From contig NW_023501040.1 of the NCBI RefSeq assembly GCF_014066305.1, forward strand, positions 434,001 through 498,000: DNA of 64,000 nt, in the 5' to 3' direction. The DNA comes from Letharia columbiana. Taxonomy: Eukaryota; Ascomycota; Lecanoromycetes; Lecanorales; Parmeliaceae. Under the pieces are notes generated by a model. It was given only the letters and a program-made list of their open reading frames with translations, was not told the DNA's origin and did not search any database. This document shows positions 46,604-58,677 of the stretch, in pieces; position 1 is the first letter of the stretch; each line of letters begins with the position of its first letter. A program made the translations under genes and the position numbers.

Positions 46604-48565
46604 TCATTTCTCTCCCCATTTGCCATACTCCGCTTGCCATTTCATCAACCTCCTTGTTAACATTTCCATCATCGCCACACTACTCAGCGCCGCGAAAGCC
46701 TGCTCATTGACGCCCTCCAAATCTGCCAAGGCTGCGTTGACCGTTTTCCCATTATCCCTATCATACTTTGAACCATTACCGTGTCCGTCGCTCCTGTTGT
46801 CGTTGCTTTCTGGGGGAGTGTTTGTGCTGGTCGATGATTTCGTCGTTGAGGGTGGCCCAACCCCTGCCATCTCCACTTGCGTGTGGGAGATGAACTCCAG
46901 AATGCCGGCAACACGGCGTTTCATGTCGTTCATGCTGGTACGATTGAAATTCATGTGGCGCGGCTTGGAGGGTTTGCCAAACCCATTGCTATCGGCAAAT
47001 CCAATGCCGGTGCTGCTGCCATTGAGATGTGGTGTTCCGTTTTCTGCATCATGAGAGTTGTTACTTCGCGCGGGCGACATAGTGGTGGTTGGCATCTCGG
47101 CAGGGAGGTCACGGTCCTTAGTGTATTGATTCCTTCCAACACGGCCTCGCTTTGCCGGTGGTCGCCCGGTCTTTTTCTGTGCGCTCTTGGGTGGCAGGTG
47201 ATCTGGAAGGGCAGGGGCAGCGAAATGGGCGTTGGTGGTGTTGGCGCCCCTGGCAGAGACAGTCCGCGAGAGTGGTTGAGGCGAAGGATCGGACTCTAGG
47301 AGTGAAGAGTATTAGCAGATTCAAGTGGCTGGATGAGCTCTCAGGGCACAATACCATCGCCTCGCCGTCGTTCTGCACGGCCTTTGCGGCCGCCAAATGC
47401 ATCTGCGCGTTCCTTTTCTTGCTGAGCTTCGCGATCTCGAACTTCTTTGTTCCGGTGATTTCGAGCTGCTGCGCCTCTGATGTTTTTGGTTTTCTCTGGC
47501 TTCTCGATTTCATTCTCCGAGTCCGCATCACGGCGACGACTTTTGCTTTGAGAGGCCGAGGAAGCAGAACCTGAAGCAGTCCGTTGGCGCTTCGCGTTTT
47601 CGTTACGCCTGTTCCAATTAGTTCATGAAGCACATTCATCGCGCCGCATAGAAACCTAGAAAAATCGTGCAGGACTCACTCTTCGCTTTCGCTTCGACTC
47701 CGCTTACCCTTTCGTCTGCCCGTAGTTGCGAATGGGGCTCCACCTTCCCTCTTACTCTCCTCAATTGCTCGTCGGAGCTGCTCTTCTTCATACGCGGCGT
47801 CACGGCTATTCATCGTCGAGCGGCGCCCCTTCGATGTATTATCCGCGTTGGCAAGTGGTTTTCTACCATCTCTAGACTTTTTCGAATGTTGTTTAGCAGC
47901 AGGAGCTGGAGAGGACTGTGATGACTTCGATTCCTGCATAGGCAGGTAGTGAGAGTATTTTCGTCTAGGGTCGGACTGTCAACAGAGCCCATGGGCAATA
48001 GAGTGCATACTCACCCATTAGTGGTAGTGGTACTTTTGTGCAAGTCCTGGCGACACTGCTCACAGAAGTATTCCTCGGGGCTCGTAGCTTCATCCATGAT
48101 CCCAACACAGCCTCCATGTTGCCAGACTTTACATAGATCACATTGTATAAACCACCCGGTAGTATCTTCAGCGAAAGACGCAGGATTTGACTCGTCCTTA
48201 GAGACGGTTTTGGCGGGGTCGGGGTCAGGCAATCCTGGATATTCCTGGTTCCCACAAATGCATCTTGTCACTTCTTCTTCGACTTCGTCGTCATTCTCGT
48301 CGTCGATTGCAGGCGGGGCTTCGTCTTTGGGGTCGTCTTGGCTACTCCTCGTCCTCCGCGACTGTGGTCTGGCTGGCGCTTCAGAATCTTCGGGAGACTG
48401 CGATCGAGCAGCTACTGAGCTCCGCGGCGATGGTAACTTGGTTTGCGGGCGGGCGCTGCGATCTGCCGGACCAGAGGAGATAGAGGACGAGGAGGAATTG
48501 GTGTGTTGCGGTGCAGATGGCGTTGGCTGTGTGGTACGCGCCCGTGACGAGCGACGGGGAGACAT
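46604..48565 (-). CDS. CTI6: CTI6-like PHD finger protein of the Rpd3L/Sin3 complex
   Basis: Four exons (48015-48565, 47680-47964, 47355-47608, 46604-47295) encode 593 residues. A PHD finger occupies about residues 102-171 with ligands C102, C104, C142, C145, H150, C153, C168 and C171. Its WFIQCDLCKVWQHGGCVG core can bind methylated histone H3 tails. A Lys/Arg-rich region follows with RKYSHYLPMQ, ARNHRNKEVRDREAQ and a terminal domain with RRVAGILEFISHTQ. In yeast, Cti6 recruits the Rpd3L histone deacetylase to repressed and iron-related promoters. That role is inferred here. The last block resembles the conserved end of fungal Cti6 homologues. Confidence 0.85.
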
Positions 48566-50636
48566 AAGCAGCTCTTGGTTTGCTAAGGACTAGCAAGCAT
48601 GGTCAAAGTGCTTTGAGGCTATGGGAAGTACTGATTTAGGTTCTGCTTATGTGTGCGACTCCCAGATTTGACAAATTGGAGCCGACGTGTGAAGATTGAG
48701 GGAAGACTTGATCAGAATGAGTTTTGGATGTAGGACCCAAGGCTTGTCGGTGCAGTGAAATAGCTGACAGGAGGGAAATTGAATTGATAGAACATGAGAG
48801 CTCTAGGAGTTCGTAGAGATTTATTAGAGGGAAGAGGGGAGTTTCGCGTCTTCACGAGCACTGTCCTCACTAGACCCTGTTAGGAAACGGAGTTTACCTT
48901 ACGGCTTTAACATCATCTCGAGTCTCACAATTCAAGTGAGATCTTGGCACCCAAGTTGGAAAAGGAAATCAGACTGGAGCATTTCTTGAGTTTGGAATCT
49001 CCTCCATCTGAGGGTGGCCGCCAGATAATGACAAGCCAGCCGAAGTGACAGGGACTTGACATGATAAGGGCCAAGTAAGTATATTGGATTCGGATGCTCA
49101 CTACGAGTACATCAAATACTTTAAGATATAGTATGTATCTGTGCATCCAAGGCCAGTGGAGGCGGATAATTCTTCCTATCAATATGACAATATCATTTAT
49201 ATTCCCCAAGACAATCCTACAGCACACATCGTTTCAATCATCCATCGCCAAGGAGTATATACCTATCTCTTTGAAAATAGAAGAGCTCAGTAATTCGCCT
49301 TAAAAGCTCGACAACTCCACCAGTACCCCACCAGTACCCCAACTTGTAGGGTCGTCGGCCGAATTGCTATTTCTAGATTTGACCTCTTCAAGGCGGCTTC
49401 TGCAACTGATCATGGAGATAAAGTAAATGTCTGATTTGAGGGCATCTAGCGCAACACAGAGAGAGAGCAAAGCGCTCACTCTTGGAGTTGAAGGAGAGTC
49501 GAACAGAGTCCCCATGCCGCTGCATTTGCCCGTCTATGAGATGGACCGGGCCAATGCACACGTCCATCCAGCTCTAGCTTTCTCAGGCGTCGATAACGAG
49601 AGCTACTCAATTCTGAAATGTTACGTGGGAAAGCTTCGATGCCGACTTTGTCCATCTGTTGGGATTAGGGAGACAGATGAGTGGAGCTGACCTGAGACAA
49701 TGACTTGGAGAAGTGGGTGGAAAAGGGTGTCATAGTAGGTATTGGAAAAGCAGAATAGCCCCTCAAGCGTCCTTCATGACGTTTCATGAGCTTTGTAAAG
49801 ACGACACTCAACATATATTGTGATGCGGAGAGAGGATCCAAGAGCCTGAAAGCAGATAGGCGCAGGGCAAGGCACAGGTACAGGTACAGGTACAGGTACA
49901 GGTACAGGTACAGGTGCAGGTACAGGTGCAGGCGCAGACACAGAGACACAGAAACACAGAGACAGAGAGAACACAGAGACATCGAGGTTGTACAAGGACC
50001 TTGTCTCTGACGCGGATATTCGGCCAAAATACAAGGCGATGCCCAAAGGCGTTACGGTGATTTCCCAAAAGGCTATCGACTGCATGGTGTCATGAAAGCG
50101 AATGATTAAGTAAGGTCAGGTCTATTATTATGATTATTGATTAGGATAATTAGTACTCGTAGCTGTCTTCAACATCAAACTTTTTCCTTTGCCCACTCAA
50201 CAGCTGCCGAGTCTTCTACCTACCATCCATTTTGTTGAATCCTCCAAACCCCTTCCTCGCTGCTCAAGACTTGCAAAGGGAATCAAGTCAGCAGCTTGCC
50301 TACCCACAAGTACTAGTACCCAACTCCTGTATATCAGCATTTGTAAGATTATTCTCCGCTTCGAGTCAAATTCTCTTGAACAGCGACCGTGGACTCCCAA
50401 CCCTGACCACTGTACTCTAGCTATGCTGGCGAGCCACGTTGACTATTCCAATTGCGAGTGTGATCACAGAGAGCTTACCTTCATCATTTAGACATCTCCA
50501 TCAATTGTCCATGTGTCAATCTCTCTAGCCACTAGCCATACATACGCGGCGTACATACCCGTACTGTTGCTGTCAGCGGCCTTATATACACAAAGGAGTT
50601 GCATATTGAAGCTGGCGGACAGAGATCGTGGACACC
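48566..50636. other. Divergent intergenic region with microsatellite
   Basis: About 2.07 kb between CTI6 and the next gene. No supported gene. Frames near 49.67-50.07 kb are translations of the hexanucleotide repeat. The right-hand part is C/T-rich and presumably leads the downstream gene. Confidence 0.5.
49874..49980. repeat. (ACAGGT)n microsatellite followed by (ACAGAG)-like repeat
   Basis: About ten ACAGGT-type hexamers, some with GTGCAG substitutions, grade into CAGAGACA-type units. Confidence 0.95.
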
Positions 50637-52712
50637 ATGGCAGCCACACTAGGTACGAGCTCACGCCTTCCCTTGCAAACTTAGGAACAACAACCATCCT
50701 TACTTCAAAGCTATGTAAAGCTATCAATACCATTCACCATATGCTCCTCATGCATCCTATATGCATTTTCGACCATTTTGGTATAAGGCTGACACGGTTC
50801 TTGTTTCCTATCTTTGCAGGAGCTACATACTCTCCGCCTCCTCCACTAGAATTACACTACTCCGATACCACCTCCTCTATTTACCCAGACCGGCCTATCC
50901 GGCCCCTGCCAAAGAAACGTCTACGTTCCCGACTATCCTCAGAGGTCGCGGACTCTATCTTGTATCCACCGGCCACGACGTTGTCAAAGCCACTCTTTCA
51001 ATTTCCATACAATGGCCCGACGGATCAGCAGAATGGATTACCTGCCCGAGCGCATCTATCCGAGATGGATGCTAATCTAGTACGAGAGCAAAGGAATGGT
51101 GACGGTGAAATTGATAGCTACCAATTTAGGGGGGCCGAGAATGGCAGCGACGACGAAGATGGCGTTGGTATGGCAAGGCGCTGTCAAGAACAGCGCCAGA
51201 GGCCCGGAAGTGTGAATAATATGTTCAGGAGTGGTTATACGCTTTCAAGAAGTGACACTGTCAAGTACATCAAGCCGCCCATACCACAATCAACAGCATC
51301 CTCAGGCGACTCGGTTGATGGATATGATTCATTTGAGAATACAAACAACAAAAAGAAACGTAAGATACCTACTTCTGGGTCACTCGGAAGTCACCAGACC
51401 TCGCTCTCTGCCGACATGGCTCAAATGGGTATCTCGTCAACGCGAGATATAGATGTTGCTCAGTCAGAGTCGGACAGCGGCGTTGGACACTATTACGGTA
51501 CAGGAAATTCAGCCGTGTCGGCCATCTCATCTGGAACAGGAATATCCGGAGCTGGGAGAGGACGCTATGGAAGAGCTGGCACGCGGTATCATAGCGGGCG
51601 AAGTCCTCTCGGTGTGTCGGTCAATGGATCGAACACTTTACAAGCTGGTCGATCTTTTCACCATCGAAGGGACTACACACTTGGCAGTAATACTGGAGGT
51701 AAAGGTAATATCATTCTTTAGTCATGCGTTTGCTTCGTCTCCTAATCTGTGCACAGAGGCTGCCGCAGCAAAATCAACTGACCAAGGCATAATATCGGCA
51801 GCTATCGCAGAGGCAGCTGCTTCACCAACTACGCCAGTCAAAGGCCAGGAGAACAAAAGCCTCCTCGAGCAACAGTCGTCAAAGAATTCTAGCTCTGCAA
51901 AGACTCAATTCACGTTCATTTGCGAATCCGATTCTGCAAAAAGTATGGTGTGGCCTCCGGACATAGACTTCAGCCCTTCGCCTAGCGGACCGTACTCGAG
52001 AGTAGCCACAAATTCAACAGGACCCCATCAATCACAGAACGGCAGAGGTTTCGCGACTCAGGGAACTCAGACGAGTCCAAATATGGCAAGCCAAACAAAT
52101 CAGGCTGCGGCTCACCAAACTGGTGCCAATCAACAAGCTCCGCAACAAACGAAGAAGCCCCGTCGTCCGCTTCACAAGCAGTATGCTCTCGCAGCTCGCA
52201 ATCGCCGCACGCGTCAGGAGATGAACAATTACAAAAATCCACCGAAAGAAGAAGACGTCTGGATCTGCGAGTTCTGCGAATATGAAAGCATCTTTCACGA
52301 ACCACCAAAGGCATTGATCCGGCAATACGAGGCTAAAGATAGACTAGAGCGTAAGCGTTTGGCCGAAAAACAACGACTTCTTGAAAAAGCAAAGATGAAG
52401 AATAGAAAAGGCAAGAAAGGCAACAAGAAGAATGCGAATGCAGCCACGCATGCGCAACCGCCAGCGCAGAAGTCACGCTACGGCCAGCAACCAGTGGACG
52501 AGATACTAGTGCAGCATCAAGGGACACAAAGCGAAGAGTATGTTCTAGACGATTATGATGACGACCCTATACCAATGCCGGCTCTACCTACTCAAACTCC
52601 GTCGAAAATCCCGCAGCCGGTATCTCAGAATTACAACCAGAGCCTACGCCCTTCCTCGAGCAGCGGAGGCGTGAAAGGCAATATCGGCGCTGATCGCAAG
52701 GCTTACTCATGA
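50637..52712 (+). CDS. Uncharacterised conserved fungal protein with Cys pair and basic region
   Basis: Three exons (50637-50652, 50820-51698, 51757-52712) encode 616 residues. The 16-nt first exon gives the start MAATLGATYSPPPPLEL across a 167-nt intron. The N-terminal half is Ser/Gly-rich with IYPDRPIRPLPKKRLRSRLS and KYIKPPIPQST motifs. The C-terminal part holds the best-conserved-looking block, WICEFCEYESIFHEPPKALI, which has a CX2C pair, followed by a highly charged helix RLERKRLAEKQRLLEKAKMK. The CX2C could be half of a zinc site. I believe homologues exist across Pezizomycotina, but I know no function. Around 51453-51698 a second frame is also open and joins directly to the third-exon frame, so the last donor position is less certain. 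Confidence 0.65.
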
Positions 52713-53215
52713 TTGTTGTCTTTGGCTTCACCTGCGTGCTGTCCAGGATTTCATCTGTTCTCCACAGTTCTTGCATCAATAAGCGAACCTGGCATGGAGG
52801 GTGAGAGACTCTTTGGTGCATGATAGTCTTCAGAGAAAGCTGAGTCTCTGCTTGCGATACTCTATCCCAGCTTCCTACCACTCTCCTCGACTGAGTCTAT
52901 AATAGCGATAGACGGGCATAGCAGGATCGGTGCTCATAGAAGAAGGAAGTCATCCGTAAATAGGACCGGACCTGTAGATTAGGTTTAGACTGTCACAAGC
53001 AATGCACATATTATTGAGATACCTTACCTGGTAATGACGTATCACGTGATGAATTTACTAGGCGAATCCTTTAATCCTCCCAGAAGGCTCTCCATGACAT
53101 TCACTATCACAATAGTCCACTGATGTGCACCAAAACACACTTCGATATCGCTACTGGTTCAATCTCTTGAACAACAAAACAAAAATCGAGCTCTCTTGGC
53201 GGTCATTCGGAAAGC
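52713..53215. other. Upstream region of the YRA1-like gene
   Basis: About 500 bp. 3' flank of one gene and promoter of the next. Nothing else recognised. Confidence 0.5.
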
Positions 53216-54781
53216 ATGGACCGGCCCTTGGAGGATGTGATCTCGGAACGACAGGTAACATAATCTTCTTGCAAAGATGATGACTTTCCACCTAGTTTCG
53301 CTGAAGCTGACTTGTTCGATCTATAGAGAAGAGGCAACCGTGGAGGGCGAGGTCGGCGCCAGAATAATTGGCCGCGCGACGATGCAAGAAAGGTATACAG
53401 CTCTGACCACAGTCCTTCTCAACATCCCTCTCTATGCCTTATCATGTTGCAGCTGTCGTCTATGTAACGAACTATCCTGACACTGTCTCACCCCTAGGTT
53501 CTTCCACCTCATTCCTCACCTCGCCTGCAATTTAGTCGCACCTGGCGATCCTTCAGCTATGGACGGATGCGATATTCGAGAAACAGTGCTTAGATATACA
53601 TGACACAAGGCTGACCTGGTCCTCTTCTTCCGTGGCGAAATAGTACAACAATAAAGCAGACACTACAGATATCGATTCGTGTGTACCGCTACATGCCTTC
53701 CCTTGCGCAGTCGATGTCTAATCTCGAAGTAGAGATTGGGTCCACGACAGGTTCAAAGAGGACGAAGAAGAACTGCCCAGTGCGTCTCGAGCGACAAGGC
53801 CTCTAAATAACAACAACTGATTATCTTCCAGCACGACAACCATACCGCCAACCACGCAATACTCGAATAGACCGATACTCGCCCGAGCCCGACAAGTAAG
53901 ATGCCCCTTTCGTTCATGCTAAATAGCATTATGTGAATCTGACCCTTTGATGTAGCTCCTCTACCGGTGCCAAACTCCGTGTTGATAACCTACACTACGA
54001 CCTTACAGAAGACGATCTCGAAGTAGCTTTTTCCCTTTCTCTCCGCAGAGACTCGGCTAACGCATCCTCTTACCAGGATCTATTCACCCGTATCGCCCCT
54101 GTCACGTCTCTGTCTCTTCGATTCGACCGCGCCGGCCGTTCTTCCGGCACAGCCTTTGTCACGTATGCCTCCACTTCTTCGGCAAATCGCGCTATACGCG
54201 AATTCGACGGCGCAAATGCAGCTGGCCAACCAATTCGTCTTACGCTGCTTCCTACAGCACCAAGCGTTGACTCAATACGCGGTAGAGCTACGGCCGGCCG
54301 CAACCCCTTTGATACTGCTGTCAAGCCTAGCAGGAGTCTGTTTGACAGAGTAGAGATGCCTGGAGCTGGGAGACACGGTGGTGGAAGGAGTAGGTCTAGA
54401 AGCCCTGACGCTCCGCGGAGGACAGATACGTCGAAGCCGCCGCCTGATGGTGTCGACCGATACATCCCCCCAGCGGGTGGTAGCAGACGGAGGAGAAGCA
54501 GGACCAGAAGCTCCCGCCGTAGGAGTCCAATTGGTAGGGCGAGAAGCCTGATCCATGGTCGAGGCGGAAGGAGCAGAGGGGAGGAGAGGGAGAGGGGATC
54601 GCGGATGGCCAATGGGCGGCCGAGGAAGACGCAAGAGGAACTGGATCGGGAGATGGAAGATTACTGGGGGTCAAAAGCTGAAGAAAATGGGGCTGTGAAT
54701 GGGGATGCAAATGGGGGGAAAAAAGAAGAGATGGCGGCACCGGCCGTGGTGGATGATGATGATATTGACATGATTCTTTGA
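53216..54781 (+). CDS. YRA1/Mlo3/ALY-like mRNA export adaptor
   Basis: RNA-binding adaptor that couples the SUB2 helicase to the export receptor. Sure exons are 53216-53254 (MDRPLEDVISERQ), 53327-53392 (RRGNRGGRGRRQ), 53832-53895, 53956-54022 and 54077-54781. An exon ending at 53779 (containing WVHDRFKEDEEELP) also fits in phase with the next. The RRM begins GAKLRVDNLHYDLTEDDLED (RNP2) and continues GTAFVTYAS (RNP1) and QPIRLTLLP. Arg/Gly- and Arg/Ser-rich tracts flank it, and the C-terminus (RKTQEELDREMEDYWGS ... DDDDIDMIL) is the conserved helix typical of YRA1/ALY that contacts SUB2. The splicing of 53393-53779 is unresolved: a further small exon seems needed. Convergent with the STRAP-like gene. 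Confidence 0.88.
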
Positions 54782-55259
54782 AAAGGCGCTGGACAAATGG
54801 AACCGGTGATTCTACGGTAAGCGGAGCCTATGCATCCTGGGTGATTTGAGTCATTGTTGTAGCAGGTTCGAGCGAGCGTAGAGATTCGAACACACTCTTC
54901 TCACCTCCTGAGAAGCCGGCTGGGCAGTTGAATGATGAATGCAAATATGACTGCGATATCTTTTCGTGCAGACTCTTCACAAATTTGACAGCACTCCAGG
55001 TCGCTTGGAATCCATTATACATCTCTCTCATTGCGTCTATCGCGATACATAAGGGGGTATCACCAAAGGTAGTAAGATACAAGTATTCAGACCGCCACCC
55101 CAATCGCAACGTCGTCCTTGATGCAAAGGCATCTCACCTGTTGCCCACATCTCTCTTCTCTCATGCCGGACGATGCGCTTATGTGTTTGTCACCTCCGAT
55201 TCGAATCCTGCCCCTTCCAGCAGGACTCTCTCCATGGGTCCCCGAATCCTTGAGGCCGT
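54782..55259. other. YRA1-STRAP convergent intergenic region
   Basis: About 480 bp of 3' flanks. No other gene supported. Confidence 0.5.
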
Positions 55260-56524
55260 TCACTTCCAGAGCCCGTAGCCGCCTTCACAAAATTTCCATA
55301 ATTTGACCGTCCCATCCTCGCTTCCACTCGCGCAAAGCTTGCCATCTGGGCTGAACCCCAGACTCCAAATTGGTCCATGGTGTCCCTTCCACACGTCCAA
55401 AGGATCGCCTTGCCCGTCTCCGTCCAAGTCCCACACTTTCATCCATGTATCTTGGTTTCCACCTGTCACGAACTTTCGCTCTCCTTCGTGCACTGCCACT
55501 GATGCCACTTCCTTAGGAAATGTAGCGCGTTTGAGCAATTGGCTGGGGGAGGTGCCAGAGAAGAAGTATGCGGATTTACCTGCCGCGACGGAGAGTGTAG
55601 ACTTGGAGGGGTTGAGCTCGCAAGAACCGATCGTCCCGTCAACGGCGTATGTGGCGATGGGCGAGCGCGTACGGACATCGAACCATCGAATGTTCTTATC
55701 TTCGCAGGCGGTGATCAGAATATTGAGATCACCGCCCCAAATTATCGATCTGATCGTGCTCTTGTGGACGCCAGGGCCAATTTCATAACCTGGCGGGTGT
55801 GAGGCATGGCCGTTCGCACCGAATGTTGGGCTAGTTGGGGAGGAAGAGTTGCTGTTGGGCGAAATGCGCGACTGTGATAGATCGTATACCATGAGTTTCT
55901 TTTCAACACCGCCAGTGGCCAAGATTTGCGGGCGGGGCTGGGAGGGGAAGGCGACGGCGCGGACGATGTGGGCATGTTGAAGGGTGTGCAGGCATTCGCC
56001 AGTGTGAGTGTCCCATACTTTGCTGTGGGAGAGTGGCGTTAGCTTGTCCGAGACTCACAAAGAGAATGATCAAGGAGACGTACGCTGAGAAATCTGCGGA
56101 AGCAGTGGCTGCGAGCGTAGCGTCGGAGGAGAGGCGGGCTTGCCAACATGCTCCTTTGTGACCGATGAATGTGCCGATCCTATGATTTATCAGCAATGCC
56201 AATTTCGCAGCTGGACAAGGGTAGCACACCAATCGCCAGTCACTCCATCTCGAAGCATAGGATTATTGTCTGCGATGCATTAGTGATTTCCCAATAATCA
56301 TAGACTTCAAGCTCTGCCAACCTTTGCAGGCGGAAATAAGGTAGTATTGTTCATCCTCCACAACGTCAGAGAAGCTCAGGTGCGTAACCGGACGAGAGTG
56401 TCCATGGCAAGTCAGGGGCACTGCTTTGGTCGATTCTGGCAGGAAAGTCAGCTTTTGATACTACCTGTCGGAGGTTTCGAAGTCAAATTCGAGAGCTTGT
56501 ACTTTGCTGGGGAGCGGGTGCCAT
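55260..56524 (-). CDS. STRAP/UNRIP-like WD40 protein
   Basis: Five exons (56503-56524, 56322-56435, 56230-56269, 56084-56179, 55260-56022) give 344 residues, the normal length. The start MAPAPQQKSTKAVPLTCHGH leads into a seven-blade WD40 propeller: GHSRPVTHLSF, GTFIGHKGACWQARL, KVWDTHTGECLHTL, VHKSTIRSIIWGGD, VKLWKF and so on. STRAP binds the SMN/Gemin complex and TGF-beta receptors in animals; the fungal homologue is thought to act in snRNP or RNA metabolism, which is inference. A Ser/Asn-rich loop of about 30 residues lies between two blades. Divergent from DOA1 across about 2.2 kb. Confidence 0.9.
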
Positions 56525-58677
56525 AGAAACAGGCGTAGAGAACAGTGACGGCTCACCCATGGTAGAGGTTCAAGTAATGTAGGGGAAATGAGAGGCGGTG
56601 AGGAAAGGATAGAGACGGTCTTAATGGCAGCTGAGACTCTCAAACTCGAATGAGAGGGAGGAAGTGGTGGGCACTAGAATATGGGGGATTATTCTGAGTT
56701 CACGTGAAGTCCTTAGCAAACGAAGGTTGGTGGTGTATTTCTTTGTCCGAGAGCTGGTACTTGTCATTCACTTCATTAAATGTCGTATAATTCGTAAATG
56801 ATCTCTGAGCTGCGCCTATCCAAGCTACGGAAGAGAAAGTAGAAACTGAGATACTCCTCCAAATTAGAGAGACAGTAAAGATGAAAAATATTGGGGGGGG
56901 GGAGAGGGGAAAAGAGGAAGAACAAAGGTCTTAATATGAGCAAGATACTGTGATCTATGCATGTACCAGTAATGTACTCAGTGAGTGGAACACCGGGGTA
57001 ATTGATCGCCGCTAACTAATGCTCGCCTATCAAGCCACAGCCCTTTAGAACCAGCCACTACAAAAACAACGACGCCTCTTCTTCATTTTTCTTTCAATAA
57101 TCACTCTACTCGAGTATAGTCGACTTCATCGACTCGTGGGTGTTCCACTGAAAGACCGCTAAAGCCGTGCTGCGCGCTTAGTTCTTCTTCCTCTACCATT
57201 CTCAAAATTCGGACAAGCTGGATACCAAATAGCTGGAGTTTCTCCTTGGGAACGTTGACTTTGGAGGAGCGGCATGTAACACTTATAGTCAGATGCCCAC
57301 AACCTTGATGAGTCGTGAGGCATTCATCAAAGCCGGCAAGCCCGCTGTGATATAGGTCAACTCCCACGTTATTGAACAGCGGCCTCAATCGACGTCCCTC
57401 TATGCGATATCGTTCTAGGCAATGGCGCTGAGAAGCGTCTTCTGTAAACCGCCACCTCCGCCACCCCCTCCCGAGGGGTAAGAGCTGACGGTGGAGTCTT
57501 TTGGAAATTGAATTCCCGACGATTTACTACTACGATACGATACGATACGATACGATACATGCGAGCCTGCCTGCGCCCGACAAATATATCTGATTCGGAG
57601 AATCTGCTGCGCAATCCAAGCGGCACTTTCCCTACGAGTCCTTTTCTCTCTCTCCATTTTCGTGTATTTCTTTCTCTATTTGAACATGAGCTTGAGCTTC
57701 TTGGTAGGCCAGAATCCAAGGATAGCCGCCACGCTTCGGACATCTCAGCCGTCAGAACTGATCCCCAGGCAATGGAAAGGAACATCCAAGTCATTCGCCT
57801 CTCAACGGACTACTGCTGTCGAAGCGAATGCTCATACGAAAGCATTAGTGTAGCCCTGTTTCTGGGCAAGGGCGGACATTATTCTACTTTACGCACTGGA
57901 GTCTTGAGACTACACTTGCACGTTCCAGAAAGTGAATCGTAAACCAACAGCGATCTGCTTGCCAAATCCAGCCAATTGGCATTGCGAAACGTGGTCTCTA
58001 ATGAAACGACCCGCGAATCCCAACAGACTGAATCTACACTGAATTCCGGCAGGGTGATGAATCATTTTCTGTCTGATACCTTGGTCTTGCTTTCCAAACG
58101 ATCTCGGCACAATTAATTGCCTTCCCAATAACAGGAGAGATTTCGAGTGCAGGGTAGATGCCTGGGGTACTCATATGGTATGGAGTGTTGGGTCCCGATG
58201 GCGAGAAGAGGCCAGGCGAATCTCAAACATGATTGCAAAACAGGAAGTCTTTTGAGAGACCATGTCTATAGGGAGAATGAGTCTACTCCTGAGTCAGTAA
58301 ATGTACACATAATAGACTACTACCCATAGATCAAAATCATGGAGTGGTGGAGCAATGCCCCAGGCTTTCTATTCCTTATCGATTAGGGCTTATACTTGTA
58401 TAAGCGGACGTTGGGTGGTTGGCCATGTTCTCGGCTCAAGTACGGAGTACCTTAGGTGCACCAGGGTGCGTAGTCAATATGGGATTCAGCAAACACTGAC
58501 CACTGACACTTGACTTTGTCAGCATATCTGTACATTATTGCAATTTCAAACGTGTTACGACTTGACAAACTTTGGTGAAGACTACTTGAAGGCTGCTTTC
58601 TGACAATGAAAGGATCGTAGCTCATACTGTTTCAAGGGTACTCGTAAGGGTAGGTCAACTGCAAGCCCATCACTGAA
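56525..58677. other. Divergent STRAP/DOA1 intergenic region, nothing sure
   Basis: About 2.15 kb without a supported gene. Short minus-strand frames at 57101-57388 and 57910-58128 have no recognised domain. The region holds a G run near 56886, a TACGA repeat, and GTACGGAGTACCTTAGG-type palindromic strings near 58440-58460. Confidence 0.5.
57531..57557. repeat. (TACGA)n pentanucleotide microsatellite
   Basis: About five TACGA units in intergenic DNA. Confidence 0.9.

Noticed and set aside
49665..50085. Frames encoding Val-Pro, Tyr-Leu and Arg-Tyr repeats
   Set aside because: They are direct translations of the ACAGGT hexanucleotide microsatellite in several frames on both strands.
57101..58128. 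Minus-strand frames of 95 and 72 codons
   Set aside because: No recognised family and no supporting start or splice context. Left as intergenic.
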